The translations under genes were made by a program, and so were the position numbers. A stretch of DNA of 64,000 nucleotides from Cronobacter condimenti 1330. Its GTDB lineage: Bacteria; Pseudomonadota; Gammaproteobacteria; Enterobacterales; Enterobacteriaceae. The first letter of the stretch is position 1. Every line of letters starts with the position of its first letter. Shown here piece after piece: positions 53,305-62,867 of this stretch. The stretch spans positions 2,790,001 through 2,854,000 of the forward strand of contig NZ_CP012264.1 of NCBI RefSeq assembly GCF_001277255.1. The letters run 5' to 3'. The notes under the pieces were generated by a model. It saw only the letters and a program-made list of their open reading frames with translations, searched no databases and was not told the DNA's origin.

Positions 53305-54165
53305 ATGAAGTTTATAGGCGCGCACGTCAGCGCATCGGGTGGGGTCGCTAACGCTCCGGCCCGCGCGGCGGAAATTGGCGCGACAGCTTTTGCGCTGTTC
53401 ACCAAAAACCAGCGCCAGTGGCGCGCGGCGGCTCTGACGCCTGCCGTCATCGACGAGTTCAAAGCTGCCTGCCGCAAACATGGCTATGCCGCAGGCCAGA
53501 TCCTGCCGCACGACAGCTTTCTGATTAACCTTGGCCACCCGGAGCCGGAGGCGCTGGAGAAATCCCGCGCGGCGTTTATCGATGAACTGGAGCGCTGCGC
53601 ACAGCTCGGGCTGACGCTTTTGAATTTCCACCCCGGCAGCCATCTTCAGCAATTGAGCGAAGACGCCTGCCTGTCGCGCATCGCCGAGTCAGTTAACATT
53701 GCGCTGGATAAAACCGAAGGCGTCACGGCGGTGATTGAAAACACCGCAGGCCAGGGCAGCAACCTGGGTTTCCGCTTTGAACATCTGGCGGCGATTATCG
53801 ACCAGGTAGAGGATAAATCCCGCGTCGGCGTCTGTATTGACACCTGTCACGCGTTCGCGGCGGGCTACGATCTGCGCACGGAAGAAGACTGCGAAAACAC
53901 CTTCGCCGAGTTCGACCGCATCGTTGGCTTTCAGTATCTGCGCGGTATGCACTTAAATGACGCCAAAAGCACATTCGCAAGCCGGGTTGACCGCCACCAT
54001 AGCCTCGGCGAAGGCAACATCGGCTTTACGCCGTTTCGCTGGATAATGCAGCAGCCGCACTTCGACAATATTCCGCTTATCCTGGAAACCATTAATCCGG
54101 ATATCTGGAATGAAGAAATCGCCTGGCTGAAAGCCCAGCAAACCGGCGGCGCGGGCGCGCTGTAA
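53305..54165 (+). CDS. nfo: Endonuclease IV
   Basis: AP endonuclease, 286 residues, cutting 5' of abasic sites; SoxRS-induced in E. coli. TIM barrel with three zincs: ligands in IGAHVSASGG, NFHPGSH, VIENTAGQG, CIDTCHAFAAGYD, HLNDAKSTFASRVDRHHSLGEG and ILETINPD are all present. Confidence 0.96.
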   Translation: MKFIGAHVSASGGVANAPARAAEIGATAFALFTKNQRQWRAAALTPAVIDEFKAACRKHGYAAGQILPHDSFLINLGHPEPEALEKSRAAFIDELERCAQLGLTLLNFHPGSHLQQLSEDACLSRIAESVNIALDKTEGVTAVIENTAGQGSNLGFRFEHLAAIIDQVEDKSRVGVCIDTCHAFAAGYDLRTEEDCENTFAEFDRIVGFQYLRGMHLNDAKSTFASRVDRHHSLGEGNIGFTPFRWIMQQPHFDNIPLILETINPDIWNEEIAWLKAQQTGGAGAL

Positions 54166-54993
54166 TTACGGCTTATCGCCGGGTGGCGTATTGCATTGCT
54201 CTGCAAGCCAGATGAGCGAATCAAACCCGGCACGGGCGCTCGCACTGGCGGGGGCCTGCTGCCAGGCATCGCTGAACACCTCAAGCGACCACGGCCCCTG
54301 ATACCCCGCGCGCGTCAGCGTGCGGGCAAACCCGGCGACCGGCAACGCACCTTCACCCGGATACGCACGGTAGTGGCGGCTCCACTCATCCAGCGGCAAA
54401 TCCTTACGCGGCGCATCGGCAAACTGCGTAAAGAAAATCTTCTCGGGTGGGATGCCGGCAAGCGACAGCGTGTCGCCAACCGCCAGCACATGAAAACTGT
54501 CGAGCACCAGGCCGAGCGCCGGATGATTAACCGCCTGAACCCGTTCCCAGGCCTGAGTGTAGCGGTTGACATGACGCCCCCAGGCGAGCGCCTCATACCC
54601 TACCCGTGCGTCAAACGACGCTGCGATATCGGCGATACGCGCTAAATCGTCTGTCTGGCGCGCCGGGTCAGCGTTGCTGCCAGCTTGCAGAGTGCTGCAC
54701 AGCAGCAGATTGCGACAGCCCATTTCACGCATCGTCTCGAAAGTCCGGCAGGCGCGCTCGCGCGTTTGCGGCCACTCCTCAGGCGGCGCGCCCTCGATAT
54801 TGCGCAGCGGCTGATAAAGAAAAATCGTTAAGCCCAGCTCCCGGCAGAGCGCCGCAAGACGTGTCGGGCTTTCGCCCCAGTCGGTGAAATCCGGTTCAAA
54901 TATCTCCACGCCGTCGAAGCCGGCCTGCGCGATGGCGCGCAGTTTTTCCGGCAGGCTTCCGGCGACGCAAAGCGTGGCGATTGAGCGCAGCAC
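54166..54993 (-). CDS. Probable 3-dehydroshikimate dehydratase (sugar-phosphate-isomerase fold)
   Basis: 275 residues, xylose-isomerase-like TIM barrel. It reads like the N-terminal domain of QsuB/QuiC-type enzymes that turn 3-dehydroshikimate into protocatechuate: SIATLCVAGSLPEKLRAIAQ, FDGVEIFEPDF, LLLCS, YEALAWGRHVN, LDSFH, FFTQFADAP and WSRHYRAYPGEG. Metal ligands Glu134, Asp165, Gln190 and Glu238 plus His168 fall at the positions known in QsuB. It lacks the second (hydroxyphenylpyruvate-dioxygenase-like) domain of QsuB. It stops 1 base after nfo, convergent. No protocatechuate genes are adjacent. A generic sugar epimerase is the alternative. Confidence 0.72.
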   Translation of the reverse strand: MLRSIATLCVAGSLPEKLRAIAQAGFDGVEIFEPDFTDWGESPTRLAALCRELGLTIFLYQPLRNIEGAPPEEWPQTRERACRTFETMREMGCRNLLLCSTLQAGSNADPARQTDDLARIADIAASFDARVGYEALAWGRHVNRYTQAWERVQAVNHPALGLVLDSFHVLAVGDTLSLAGIPPEKIFFTQFADAPRKDLPLDEWSRHYRAYPGEGALPVAGFARTLTRAGYQGPWSLEVFSDAWQQAPASASARAGFDSLIWLAEQCNTPPGDKP

Positions 54994-55093
54994 CGCATCC
55001 TCCTGTGAGTCCAGTCAAAGACTTAAGTGTTGACCCAATCGACAGGCAGCGCAAAAAAGAGGGGGAATAAGGCGAAACAGAGGGGGATAAAAA

Positions 55094-55115
55094 ACTCCCT
55101 GCCGGAGCAGGGAGT
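55094..55115 (-). terminator. Terminator of fruBKA
   Basis: ACTCCCTGC-cgga-GCAGGGAGT; on the minus strand followed by TTTTTTATC. 12 bases past the fruA stop. Confidence 0.9.
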
Positions 55116-55127
55116 ATCAGCATCAAA

Positions 55128-56816
55128 TCAGGCGGCTTTCGCTGCCAGTTCGCTTTCCGGACGTTTCAGGAAGGCGTAGACCAGACCCGCCAGCAGGGAA
55201 CCTGCCACGATGGCGAGCAGGTAGCCCAGCACCGGACTGATAGCGCCTGGGATAAGCAGGACGAACAGGCCGCCGTGCGGTGCCATCAGTTTTGCGCCAA
55301 TCGCCATGGAGATAGCGCCGGTCAGCGCGCCGCCTGCGATACAGCACGGGATAACGCGCATCGGATCACGGGCTGCGAACGGGATGGCCCCTTCGGAGAT
55401 AAAGCACAGGCCCAGCACCAGCGCCGCTTTGCCCCCTTCCTGCTGGCCTTTGTCGAATTTACGACGCGCCACCAGAGTCGCAAGACCCATCGCCAGCGGC
55501 GGAACCATACCTGCCGCCATAATCGCCGCCATCGGCGCGTAAACCTGTGAACTCAGCAGACCCACACCGAACGCGTACGCCGCTTTGTTTACCGGGCCGC
55601 CCATGTCGGTACACATCATACCGCCGAGGATGGCGCCAAGCAGAACAGCGTTACCTGTACCCATGCTTTGCAGCCACGCCGTGAGACCTGCCAGGATTTT
55701 CGCAACCGGCGTACCGATCACGTAAATCATCGCCAGGCCCACAATCAGGCTTGAGAACAGTGGAATAATCAGGATGGGCTTCAGCGCTTCCATACTCTGC
55801 GGCAGCTTCACTTTGCCGCTAATGATTTTCGCCACGTAGCCGGCAAGGAAGCCCGCGATGATCCCGCCGATAAACCCGGAACCGGTGCTTACCGCCAGCA
55901 TACCGCCGATAAGACCTGGCGTAAGACCCGGACGGTCAGCGATGGAGAAAGCGATATAACCGGCCAGTACCGGCACCATCAGCGCGAAGGCGGAACCGCC
56001 ACCGATTTTCATCAGCGCAGCCGCAAGCGTGCCTTCCTGTTTGAACGCCTCGATGCCAAACACGAAAGAAAGGGCGATAAGCAGACCACCTGCCACGACC
56101 ATCGGCAGCATATAAGACACGCCGGTCAGCAGATGGCGATAAGGACCCGCGCCGCCCTGCTCTTTTTTATCACTCGCCACGGCGCCTGCGCCGGCGGGCT
56201 GATACGGCTTCGCTTCCGCCACGGCTTTATCGAACTCCTGGGCGGTTTTCTTCAGCGCCAGACCGGTCGAGGTGCGATACATCGGCTTACCCGCGAATTT
56301 CGCCAGGTCCACTTCGATATCCGCCGCCACGATAACGAGGTCAGCCTGTGCGACTTCTTCCGGCGTGATTGCGTTACCCGCGCCGACAGAGCCGCGCGTT
56401 TCCACTTTCACCCACCAGCCGCGTTTTTTGGCTTCGGTTTCAATCGCTTCCGCCGCCATAAAGGTATGCGCGACGCCTGTCGGGCAGGCCGTCACGGCAA
56501 CGATGCGTTTGGGGCCGCTCGCGCTAACGCTCGCCGCCGCGGCAGGCGCGGTGTAAGGCGTGGCATGCGATTTTGCTTCGCTTAAAAACAGCTCCGGGTG
56601 CGCCACGGCACGATTGATATCGCCGAGGTAAACCTTTTTGCCGTTCAGGGATGCATCGGCCGGTACGGCGTTGCCAATAACAATCGCCAGCTCCGCATCG
56701 TTCGGGTTGTCGGTAATTTCCAGCTGTGCTTTTTGTACGGCGGCGCCAAGCAGCGTTTTCGCCATATAAGCGCGGGCCTGTCCACACCCGGGCTCGATAA
56801 TCAGCAGCGTTTTCAT
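55128..56816 (-). CDS. fruA: PTS fructose-specific EIIB'BC component
   Basis: 562 residues. A degenerate B' domain (1-95), an active EIIB domain with phosphocysteine Cys111 in VTACPTGVAHTFMAAE, and a membrane EIIC domain (about 230-550) with GLIGGMLAV, GFIGGIIAGFLAGY and CTDMGGPVNKAAYAFG. Imports fructose as fructose 1-phosphate. ATG at 56816 follows AGGAGAGG. Confidence 0.96.
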   Translation of the reverse strand: MKTLLIIEPGCGQARAYMAKTLLGAAVQKAQLEITDNPNDAELAIVIGNAVPADASLNGKKVYLGDINRAVAHPELFLSEAKSHATPYTAPAAAASVSASGPKRIVAVTACPTGVAHTFMAAEAIETEAKKRGWWVKVETRGSVGAGNAITPEEVAQADLVIVAADIEVDLAKFAGKPMYRTSTGLALKKTAQEFDKAVAEAKPYQPAGAGAVASDKKEQGGAGPYRHLLTGVSYMLPMVVAGGLLIALSFVFGIEAFKQEGTLAAALMKIGGGSAFALMVPVLAGYIAFSIADRPGLTPGLIGGMLAVSTGSGFIGGIIAGFLAGYVAKIISGKVKLPQSMEALKPILIIPLFSSLIVGLAMIYVIGTPVAKILAGLTAWLQSMGTGNAVLLGAILGGMMCTDMGGPVNKAAYAFGVGLLSSQVYAPMAAIMAAGMVPPLAMGLATLVARRKFDKGQQEGGKAALVLGLCFISEGAIPFAARDPMRVIPCCIAGGALTGAISMAIGAKLMAPHGGLFVLLIPGAISPVLGYLLAIVAGSLLAGLVYAFLKRPESELAAKAA

Positions 56817-56832
56817 TATGCCTCTCCTGCTG

Positions 56833-57771
56833 TTAGTGGAAGGGTTGTAAGTCGACACGCGCCATCATCGCGGCCAACTGTGTCCTGTCGGTGATGCCGA
56901 CGTTGCTCTGGCTAACTGCCAGGGCCGCCACCGCCGTTGCAAGACGTAGGGTATGTTCACTGGATTCACGCATCAGCAGCCCGTAAATCAGGCCACCAAC
57001 CATGGAATCCCCTGCCCCGACCGTACTGACAACTTCGCAGGACGGCGGTTTGGCGATCCATTCACCCGACGCGTTCACCCACAGCGCCCCTTCTGCGCCC
57101 AGAGAAATCACCACATGGGCGATCCCCTGTTCGCGAAGCGCGTGAGCCGCCTCGATAACATCTTTCAGCTCCGGCAGTTTACGGCCAGCCCAGATCTCAA
57201 GCTCGCGGCGGTTGGGTTTCACCAGCCACGGCGCGGCTTTGAGCCCGGCTACCAGCGCCTCGCGGCTGCTGTCGAAGATAATGCATGGACACTGGCTGCG
57301 CAGACGGGTCATCCAGTCGGTGAACGCCTCAGGAGAGACGCCCGACGGCAGGCTGCCGCTAACGCAAACCATGTCGAACTGACCAAGCCAGGATAAGGAG
57401 TCGTTAACGAAACGCTCCCAGTCAGCAGGCGTTACTTCAAAGCCGGAGAAGTTAAGATCCGTTACTTCACCGTCTTTTTCCGTAAGCTTAACATTGATGC
57501 GGGTACGCCCCTGCACCACCTGGAAACGGTTGGCGATACCGAGCTCGCTGAAGAGCTGCTGAAAACCGTCCTGGTTGTCTTTGCCGAGGAAACCGCCCAC
57601 GGTGACATCAATACCTAAATCTTTGAGCACTTTGGCGACGTTAATGCCTTTACCCGCAGCGTGCAGGCCGGTGGTCCGCACGAGGTTAACTTCGCCGCGC
57701 TCAATCTCTGCGCAGTAACCTACCAGGTCATATGCCGGGTTGAGGGTAATGGTGGCGACACGTCTGCTCAT
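56833..57771 (-). CDS. fruK: 1-phosphofructokinase
   Basis: PfkB-family kinase, 312 residues, making fructose 1,6-bisphosphate from fructose 1-phosphate. Motifs GKGINVAKVL (41-50) and the catalytic Asp255 in VGAGDSMVGG. Overlaps fruB by 4 bp. Its substrate is also the inducer that releases Cra. Confidence 0.96.
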   Translation of the reverse strand: MSRRVATITLNPAYDLVGYCAEIERGEVNLVRTTGLHAAGKGINVAKVLKDLGIDVTVGGFLGKDNQDGFQQLFSELGIANRFQVVQGRTRINVKLTEKDGEVTDLNFSGFEVTPADWERFVNDSLSWLGQFDMVCVSGSLPSGVSPEAFTDWMTRLRSQCPCIIFDSSREALVAGLKAAPWLVKPNRRELEIWAGRKLPELKDVIEAAHALREQGIAHVVISLGAEGALWVNASGEWIAKPPSCEVVSTVGAGDSMVGGLIYGLLMRESSEHTLRLATAVAALAVSQSNVGITDRTQLAAMMARVDLQPFH

Positions 57772-58901
57772 GCTGCGCCCTCCCCGAGACCAGCGTTAAT
57801 GGCCTCACCGATAGCGTCCAGCGCGGCCTGTGCATCATCGCCCTGAGCGGTAAAGCGCAGGCGATGGCCTTTCTTAACGCCCAGCGCCACAACTTTCATC
57901 AGGCTGCGGCCGTTAGCCGGTTTGCCTGTGCCGTCAAGGTTGGTCACGGTCACATCGCTGCTGAACTGTTTGATGGTGTTAACAAGCACCGTACCAGGAC
58001 GCGCGTGCAGGCCATGTTCGTTGCGTACGGTAAATTCCGCGCTCAGTACGTCGTCTGCCAGCGCATCGTCACTGGTCAGCAGGGACAACAGCGTGGCGGC
58101 ATCGGCGTTCAGCAGGCGTTCAGCTTTGTTTGCAATCAGCAATTCGCTGACGCGGCCCAGCACCTGCAGCGGCTGATCGTCTGCAACAGCAACGGTCAAC
58201 AGCAGGCCGACGTTTTCGCCCTCCTGGGTGAACGGCTGCGCCGGACGGCTCACCGCGACGGCGCTCGCCAGGTTGCCCTGCACGCTGTCGGCAAGCCAGA
58301 TGCCCTGTCCAAGGTTCAGCGGTTTGGCGTTAATGACATGACTTACGAATTCCGCATCCACCGCACCTGCTTCGCTAAGGCGACCGGCGTTCAGCGCCTG
58401 CAATGTCACGAGGCTGGTAGCCGCGACATCAAGCGTAATGGTGTCGTTGTCCAGTTTCATGCCCGCGCTTTGCTTCTCGCCCATCAGCAGGGCGCGCAGC
58501 TCTTCCGCTGTAGTGGCGGTTTTCAGCTGTTCAGCAATCGCATCGTCGCTCAGCACATGGGTAAGCTGACGCAGCAGACCAAGATGTTCGTCGGAGCTTG
58601 CGGCGATACCAATAGCTACATAGGCAATTTGATCCTCGCCCCAGGCGACACCTTGTGGGAACTGGAAGACTTGCACACCGGTTTTCAGCACCTGGTCGCG
58701 GGTGTCTGTGGTGCCGTGAGGAATAGCGATGCCGTTGCCTAAGAATGTCGACGTTTGCTGCTCACGAGCCAACATTCCGTCTACGTAACCGGCGCTGACG
58801 TTGCCTGCGTTCACCAGCGCGTCAGCAACCTGACGAATCGCCGCTTCTTTATTACCGGCCTGAGTGCCGGGATGAATATCCTGAACAGATAACTGGAACA
58901 T
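57768..58901 (-). CDS. fruB: PTS fructose EIIA-HPr fusion (diphosphoryl transfer protein)
   Basis: 377 residues. EIIA domain with phospho-His62 in AIPHGTTD; a middle domain (about 155-270) of uncertain role; and a C-terminal FPr/HPr-like domain with the phospho-His in HGLHARPGTV near residue 300. Transfers phosphate from EI to FruA. First gene of fruBKA, behind two Cra boxes. Confidence 0.96.
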   Translation of the reverse strand: MFQLSVQDIHPGTQAGNKEAAIRQVADALVNAGNVSAGYVDGMLAREQQTSTFLGNGIAIPHGTTDTRDQVLKTGVQVFQFPQGVAWGEDQIAYVAIGIAASSDEHLGLLRQLTHVLSDDAIAEQLKTATTAEELRALLMGEKQSAGMKLDNDTITLDVAATSLVTLQALNAGRLSEAGAVDAEFVSHVINAKPLNLGQGIWLADSVQGNLASAVAVSRPAQPFTQEGENVGLLLTVAVADDQPLQVLGRVSELLIANKAERLLNADAATLLSLLTSDDALADDVLSAEFTVRNEHGLHARPGTVLVNTIKQFSSDVTVTNLDGTGKPANGRSLMKVVALGVKKGHRLRFTAQGDDAQAALDAIGEAINAGLGEGAA

Positions 58902-59269
58902 GGTCTCCTCGCTTGCTGAACCCGAATCGTTTCAGCCGTTGTGAGAAAAAGAGCGTTACCCCGCCAAATGAGCGAAAACGAGATAACGCTGAAACGTTTC
59001 AAGAAAGTCTGCATTTTCCACACGCCGCACGCAAGAAAAGCCGTTATTGACGTGCTGAATATTAGAGATCCCGCACATTTCACCCTTTAGTGAAACGCGG
59101 CGGCGGCCGGTTTCAGCAAATTTCAGGGCGCGTCAGCTCGCTTCAGCAAAGCGGCAAGATGTTCTGAAACGCCATTTTGGTTTTTTGTGGCGTGCAGAGC
59201 CCTGGCCGCTGTTCAAAGTATGGCAAGCCGCGTAAACTTCGCCCCTTCTTTATTGATTCTGTCACCGTT
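58902..59269. promoter_or_regulatory. Divergent fruB/setB control region with two Cra boxes
   Basis: 368 bp gap. A perfect Cra (FruR) palindrome TGAAACGTTTCA at 58990-59001 and a second box GAATCGTTTCAGC at 58924-58936 (reads GCTGAAACGATTC on the minus strand) lie upstream of fruB, as at E. coli fruB. Several further TTTCA/TGAAA pieces occur at 59076-59170 toward setB. No gene is seen. Confidence 0.85.
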
Positions 59270-60451
59270 ATGCAAAACAACCCCCTCGCAACGCCGCAAA
59301 GGCCGCTCGATTTCACCTCTGCCTCGTTTCTGATTGTCGCGTTTCTCACGGGCATCGCAGGCGCGCTGCAGACGCCGACGCTCAGCCTGTTTTTGACCGA
59401 AGAGGTGCATGCACGTCCGGCAATGGTGGGCTTCTTTTTTACCGGCAGCGCCATCATCGGGATTTTCGTCAGCCAGTTTCTGGCGGGACGTTCCGATCGT
59501 AAAGGCGACCGTAAATCGCTGATTTTTGTCTGCTGTCTGTTGGGCACGCTGGCGTGCCTGCTGTTCGCGTGGAACCGCAACTATTTCATTTTGCTGTTCG
59601 TTGGCGTGTTTTTAAGCAGCTTCGGCTCAACCGCAAACCCGCAGATGTTTGCGCTGGCGCGCGAACACGCTGACCGTACGGGCCGCGAAGCCGTGATGTT
59701 TAGCTCTATTTTGCGCGCACAAGTATCGCTTGCCTGGGTCGTGGGGCCGCCGCTCGCCTACGCGCTGGCGATGGGGTTTGGTTTTGAGATGATGTATATG
59801 AGCGCCGCAGCGGCGTTCGTGCTCTGCGCGCTGATGGTATGGTGCTTTCTGCCGTCCATGCGTAAAGAGCCGCTCGCGACAGCCGCGCCTCTGGAAGCGC
59901 CGCGCCGCAACCGGCGCGACGCGCTGCTGCTGTTCACTGTTTGCACGCTGATGTGGGGCACCAATAGCCTCTACATTATTAATATGCCGCTGTATCTGAT
60001 TAATGAGCTGCAACTGCCGGAAAAACTGGCGGGCGTGATGATGGGCGCTGCGGCCGGGCTTGAAATTCCGGTGATGCTGATTGCGGGCTATTACGCCCGT
60101 AAATTCGGTAAACGTTTTTTGATGCGGGTGGCCGTGGCGGCGGGCGTGCTGTTTTATCTCGGCATACTGACGCTACAAAGCCCGGCGGCTCTGCTGGCGT
60201 TGCAGCTGCTGAACGCCATTTATATCGGGATCCTCGCTGGCATCGGCATGCTCTATTTTCAGGATCTGATGCCAGGCCAGGCGGGGGCCGCCACGACGCT
60301 TTATACCAATACCACGCGCGTAGGCTGGATTATCGCCGGTTCGCTCGCAGGCGTTATCGCCGAGCTTCTCAACTACCATTCATTGTTTTACGTGGCGCTG
60401 GCGATGACCGCAGGCGCGGTCTGGTGCCTGTGGCGTATCAAGGACGTTTAA
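59270..60451 (+). CDS. setB: Sugar efflux transporter SetB
   Basis: MFS carrier, 393 residues, twelve helices. Family blocks FLTGIAGALQTPTLSLFL, ARPAMVGFFFTGSAIIGI, FLAGRSDRKGDRKSL and QDLMPGQAGAATTLYTNT. Exports lactose, glucose and related sugars in E. coli; may act as a relief valve for sugar stress. ATG at 59270 gives the E. coli length. Overlaps yeiW by 4 bp, tail to tail. Confidence 0.95.
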   Translation: MQNNPLATPQRPLDFTSASFLIVAFLTGIAGALQTPTLSLFLTEEVHARPAMVGFFFTGSAIIGIFVSQFLAGRSDRKGDRKSLIFVCCLLGTLACLLFAWNRNYFILLFVGVFLSSFGSTANPQMFALAREHADRTGREAVMFSSILRAQVSLAWVVGPPLAYALAMGFGFEMMYMSAAAAFVLCALMVWCFLPSMRKEPLATAAPLEAPRRNRRDALLLFTVCTLMWGTNSLYIINMPLYLINELQLPEKLAGVMMGAAAGLEIPVMLIAGYYARKFGKRFLMRVAVAAGVLFYLGILTLQSPAALLALQLLNAIYIGILAGIGMLYFQDLMPGQAGAATTLYTNTTRVGWIIAGSLAGVIAELLNYHSLFYVALAMTAGAVWCLWRIKDV

Positions 60452-60702
60452 GGGGCGGTGAGCGCCTCAAGTTGAATAAGAAAAGTCATCGCCTCGTCGC
60501 GGCCTGCGCCGCACATCTCTTTTGAAGGCTGAAGGCCGCCGCACACTTTCGGGCGCAGCGGCGAGCCAAACAGCTTGCAGCGCAGACGTTCGTCCAGCTG
60601 GATACACGGCGTGTTAGCGGGCTTGCCGTCGGGCATGCCCGGGATAGGGCTTGAAATCGACGGTGCGGTACAGCAGGCGCCGCAGTCGGGGCGACAATCC
60701 AT
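60448..60702 (-). CDS. yeiW: Cysteine-cluster protein YeiW (UPF0153/YkgJ family)
   Basis: 84 residues. N-terminal MDCRPDCGACCTAPSISSPI has cysteines 3, 7, 10 and 11, with more at Cys33, Cys43, Cys54 and Cys64, the pattern of zinc or iron-sulfur binding in this family. Same place as in E. coli, tail to tail with setB. Function unknown. Confidence 0.92.
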   Translation of the reverse strand: MDCRPDCGACCTAPSISSPIPGMPDGKPANTPCIQLDERLRCKLFGSPLRPKVCGGLQPSKEMCGAGRDEAMTFLIQLEALTAP

Positions 60703-61020
60703 AAACTCTCCATGACGACGCGCGATGCGCCGATCAGTGATTTTTCAGGCAGCACCCGGTCATTGGCCATGTCGCCCTGCATTTCCAGCGCGAGGATCGG
60801 AGAGCGGTTGCGGATACACCGCGCCGCTATATCGGCTCTTCACGTCGAAGCCGGGCATTGTAGCGTTTTGCCCCGTCGCGTACAGCCGTAATGCTGAAAA
60901 ACGGGCCGTGCAACGCTTTTAAACGCCCCTCGCAATGTGCGTAATTCCGCTTGCCTGGCGCGAGTCTCGCGAGTAACTTGTCGCGATATTTTGCATATTC
61001 CAGCTTAACAGGACACGTCA
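60703..61020. other. Gap between yeiW and efpL
   Basis: 318 bp holding the divergent promoters. Overlapping open frames (60725-60922 plus, 60827-61027 minus) lack ribosome sites and I do not count them. A TTGCATATT tract at 60991-60999 could be the efpL -10 region. Confidence 0.4.
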
Positions 61021-61593
61021 ATGCCAAGAGCGAACGAAATTAAAAAAGGTATGGTGCTGAATTACAACGGCAAACTGCTGATTGTGAAAGATATCGATAT
61101 TCAGTCACCGAGCGCGCGCGGCGCGGCTACGCTGTATAAAATGCGTTTTTCCGATGTCCGCACCGGACAGAAAGTAGAAGAGCGTTTCAAAGGCGACGAT
61201 ATCCTCGATACCATTACGTTGACGCGTCGTTTTGTTGATTTTTCGTATGTTGATGGCAACGAATATGTCTTCATGGATAAAGAAGACTATACGCCGTACA
61301 CCTTTACGAAAGATCAGATTGAAGAAGAGCTGCTGTTTATGCCGGAAGGCGGTATGCCGGATATGCAGGTGCTGACCTGGGACGGACAACTTCTCGCGCT
61401 GGAGCTGCCGCAAACGGTGGATCTGGAAATTGTCGAAACGGCGCCGGGCATTAAAGGTGCGTCCGCAAGCGCCCGCTCCAAGCCGGCGACGCTCTCCTCA
61501 GGCGTTGTGATTCAGGTGCCGGAATACCTGAGCGCAGGCGAGAAAATCCGCGTGCATATCGCTGAGCGCCGCTACATGGGCCGCGCCGAGTAA
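61021..61593 (+). CDS. efpL: EF-P-like translation factor EfpL (YeiP)
   Basis: 190 residues, three-domain EF-P paralogue that rescues ribosomes stalled at Pro-rich motifs. The tip loop reads SPSARGAA with Arg33 in place of the modified Lys of EF-P, as in the EfpL branch. C-terminal PEYLSAGEKIRVHIAERRYMGR is the tRNA-mimic domain signature. Confidence 0.95.
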   Translation: MPRANEIKKGMVLNYNGKLLIVKDIDIQSPSARGAATLYKMRFSDVRTGQKVEERFKGDDILDTITLTRRFVDFSYVDGNEYVFMDKEDYTPYTFTKDQIEEELLFMPEGGMPDMQVLTWDGQLLALELPQTVDLEIVETAPGIKGASASARSKPATLSSGVVIQVPEYLSAGEKIRVHIAERRYMGRAE

Positions 61594-61610
61594 TCTCTTC
61601 CCTGAACGTC

Positions 61611-61639
61611 AAAAGCCCCGCCAGTGCGGGGCTTTTTTA
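61611..61639. terminator. Terminator between efpL and uxuA
   Basis: AAAAGCCCCGC-cagt-GCGGGGCTTTT, T-runs on both strands; serves both convergent genes. Confidence 0.92.
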
Positions 61640-61661
61640 TATCGCCAATACAAGCTTCAGA

Positions 61662-62852
61662 TTACAGCAAATCCGGGAACAACACTTTTTTCAGCGCCAG
61701 CTCGATGCCACGGACTTCGGCGAGCCCTTTAAGACGGCCAATCGCCGAATAGCCAGGGTTCGTTTTCTTGCGCAGATCGTCCAGCATCTGATGACCGTGA
61801 TCCGGGCGGAATGGGATTGGGCGCAGATCGCCTGCTTTTTTACGGCGCTGCTCTTCCGTCAGAATCGCTTTTACTACTGCCACCATATCGACATCGCCAT
61901 ACAGATGCGCCGCCTCATGGAAGGTTTTCGGGTTCGCTTCACGACAGGTCGCGCGCAGGTGCGTGAAGTGAATGCGATCGGCGAACGTCTCGACCATTCG
62001 CACCAGATCGTTATCCGCACGCACGCCATACGAGCCAGTGCACATGGTGAAACCGTTATAAATACTGTCGACCGTTTCTTTCAGCCACAGCATATCTTCA
62101 ATCGTCGAAACAATACGCGGCAGGCCAAGGATGGGACGCGGCGGATCGTCCGGGTGGACCGCCAGGCGCACGCCGGCTTCTTCGGCAACCGGCACGATAG
62201 CCTTCAGGAAATACGCCATATTTTCCCGCAGCGCGGCTTTATCAATAGGGTCGTATTCGGCAAGCCGCGCACGGAATTGATCCAGGGTGTAACCCTCTTC
62301 CGCCCCCGGCAGGCCCGCAATAATGTTGCGCGTCAGCGTCTCGATTTGCGCCTCGCTCATGGCGTGGAAATAATCCTGCGCCTGGCGCTGCTCATCCTCG
62401 GTATAATCATTGCGCGCACCGTCGCGCTTTAAGATGTGCAGTTCAAAGGCCGCGAAAGCAATCTGATCAAAACGCAGCGCCTTAGAGCCATCCGGCAGCG
62501 TGTATTCAAGATCGGTACGCGTCCAGTCGAGGATGGGCATAAAGTTGTAGCAGACGGTATCGATGCCGCAGACCGCGAGGTTGCGGATGCTCTGCTGGTA
62601 ACGGGCAATGTAGAGATCGTATTCACCGGTATGGGTTTTGATGTCTTCATGGACCGGGATACTTTCCACGACGGACCAGGTAAGCCCTTTTTGCGCAAGC
62701 TCCGCCTGACGTTTTTTGATCTCTTCTACCGGCCATACCTCGCCATTTGGAATATGGTGTAGCGCAGTGACGATACCGGTGGCCCCGGCTTGTCTGATGT
62801 CATCCAGCGATACCGGATCGTTTGGCCCATACCAACGCCAGGTTTGTTCCAT
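61662..62852 (-). CDS. uxuA: Mannonate dehydratase UxuA
   Basis: 396 residues, iron/manganese enzyme turning D-mannonate into 2-keto-3-deoxygluconate in glucuronate breakdown. Conserved WRWYGPNDPVSLDDIRQAGATG at the start, CYNFMPILDWTRTDL, LAVHPDDPPRPILGLPRI, TMCTGSYG and FRPDHGHQMLDD. In E. coli uxuA is elsewhere (gntP-uxuABR); here it is divergent from yeiQ with shared UxuR-type boxes. Confidence 0.95.
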   Translation of the reverse strand: MEQTWRWYGPNDPVSLDDIRQAGATGIVTALHHIPNGEVWPVEEIKKRQAELAQKGLTWSVVESIPVHEDIKTHTGEYDLYIARYQQSIRNLAVCGIDTVCYNFMPILDWTRTDLEYTLPDGSKALRFDQIAFAAFELHILKRDGARNDYTEDEQRQAQDYFHAMSEAQIETLTRNIIAGLPGAEEGYTLDQFRARLAEYDPIDKAALRENMAYFLKAIVPVAEEAGVRLAVHPDDPPRPILGLPRIVSTIEDMLWLKETVDSIYNGFTMCTGSYGVRADNDLVRMVETFADRIHFTHLRATCREANPKTFHEAAHLYGDVDMVAVVKAILTEEQRRKKAGDLRPIPFRPDHGHQMLDDLRKKTNPGYSAIGRLKGLAEVRGIELALKKVLFPDLL

Positions 62853-62867
62853 CGCCCTCTCCTTAAA

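Noticed and set aside
60827..61027. 66-codon minus-strand frame overlapping the efpL start
   Set aside because: No ribosome site and antisense to the start of a well-supported gene.
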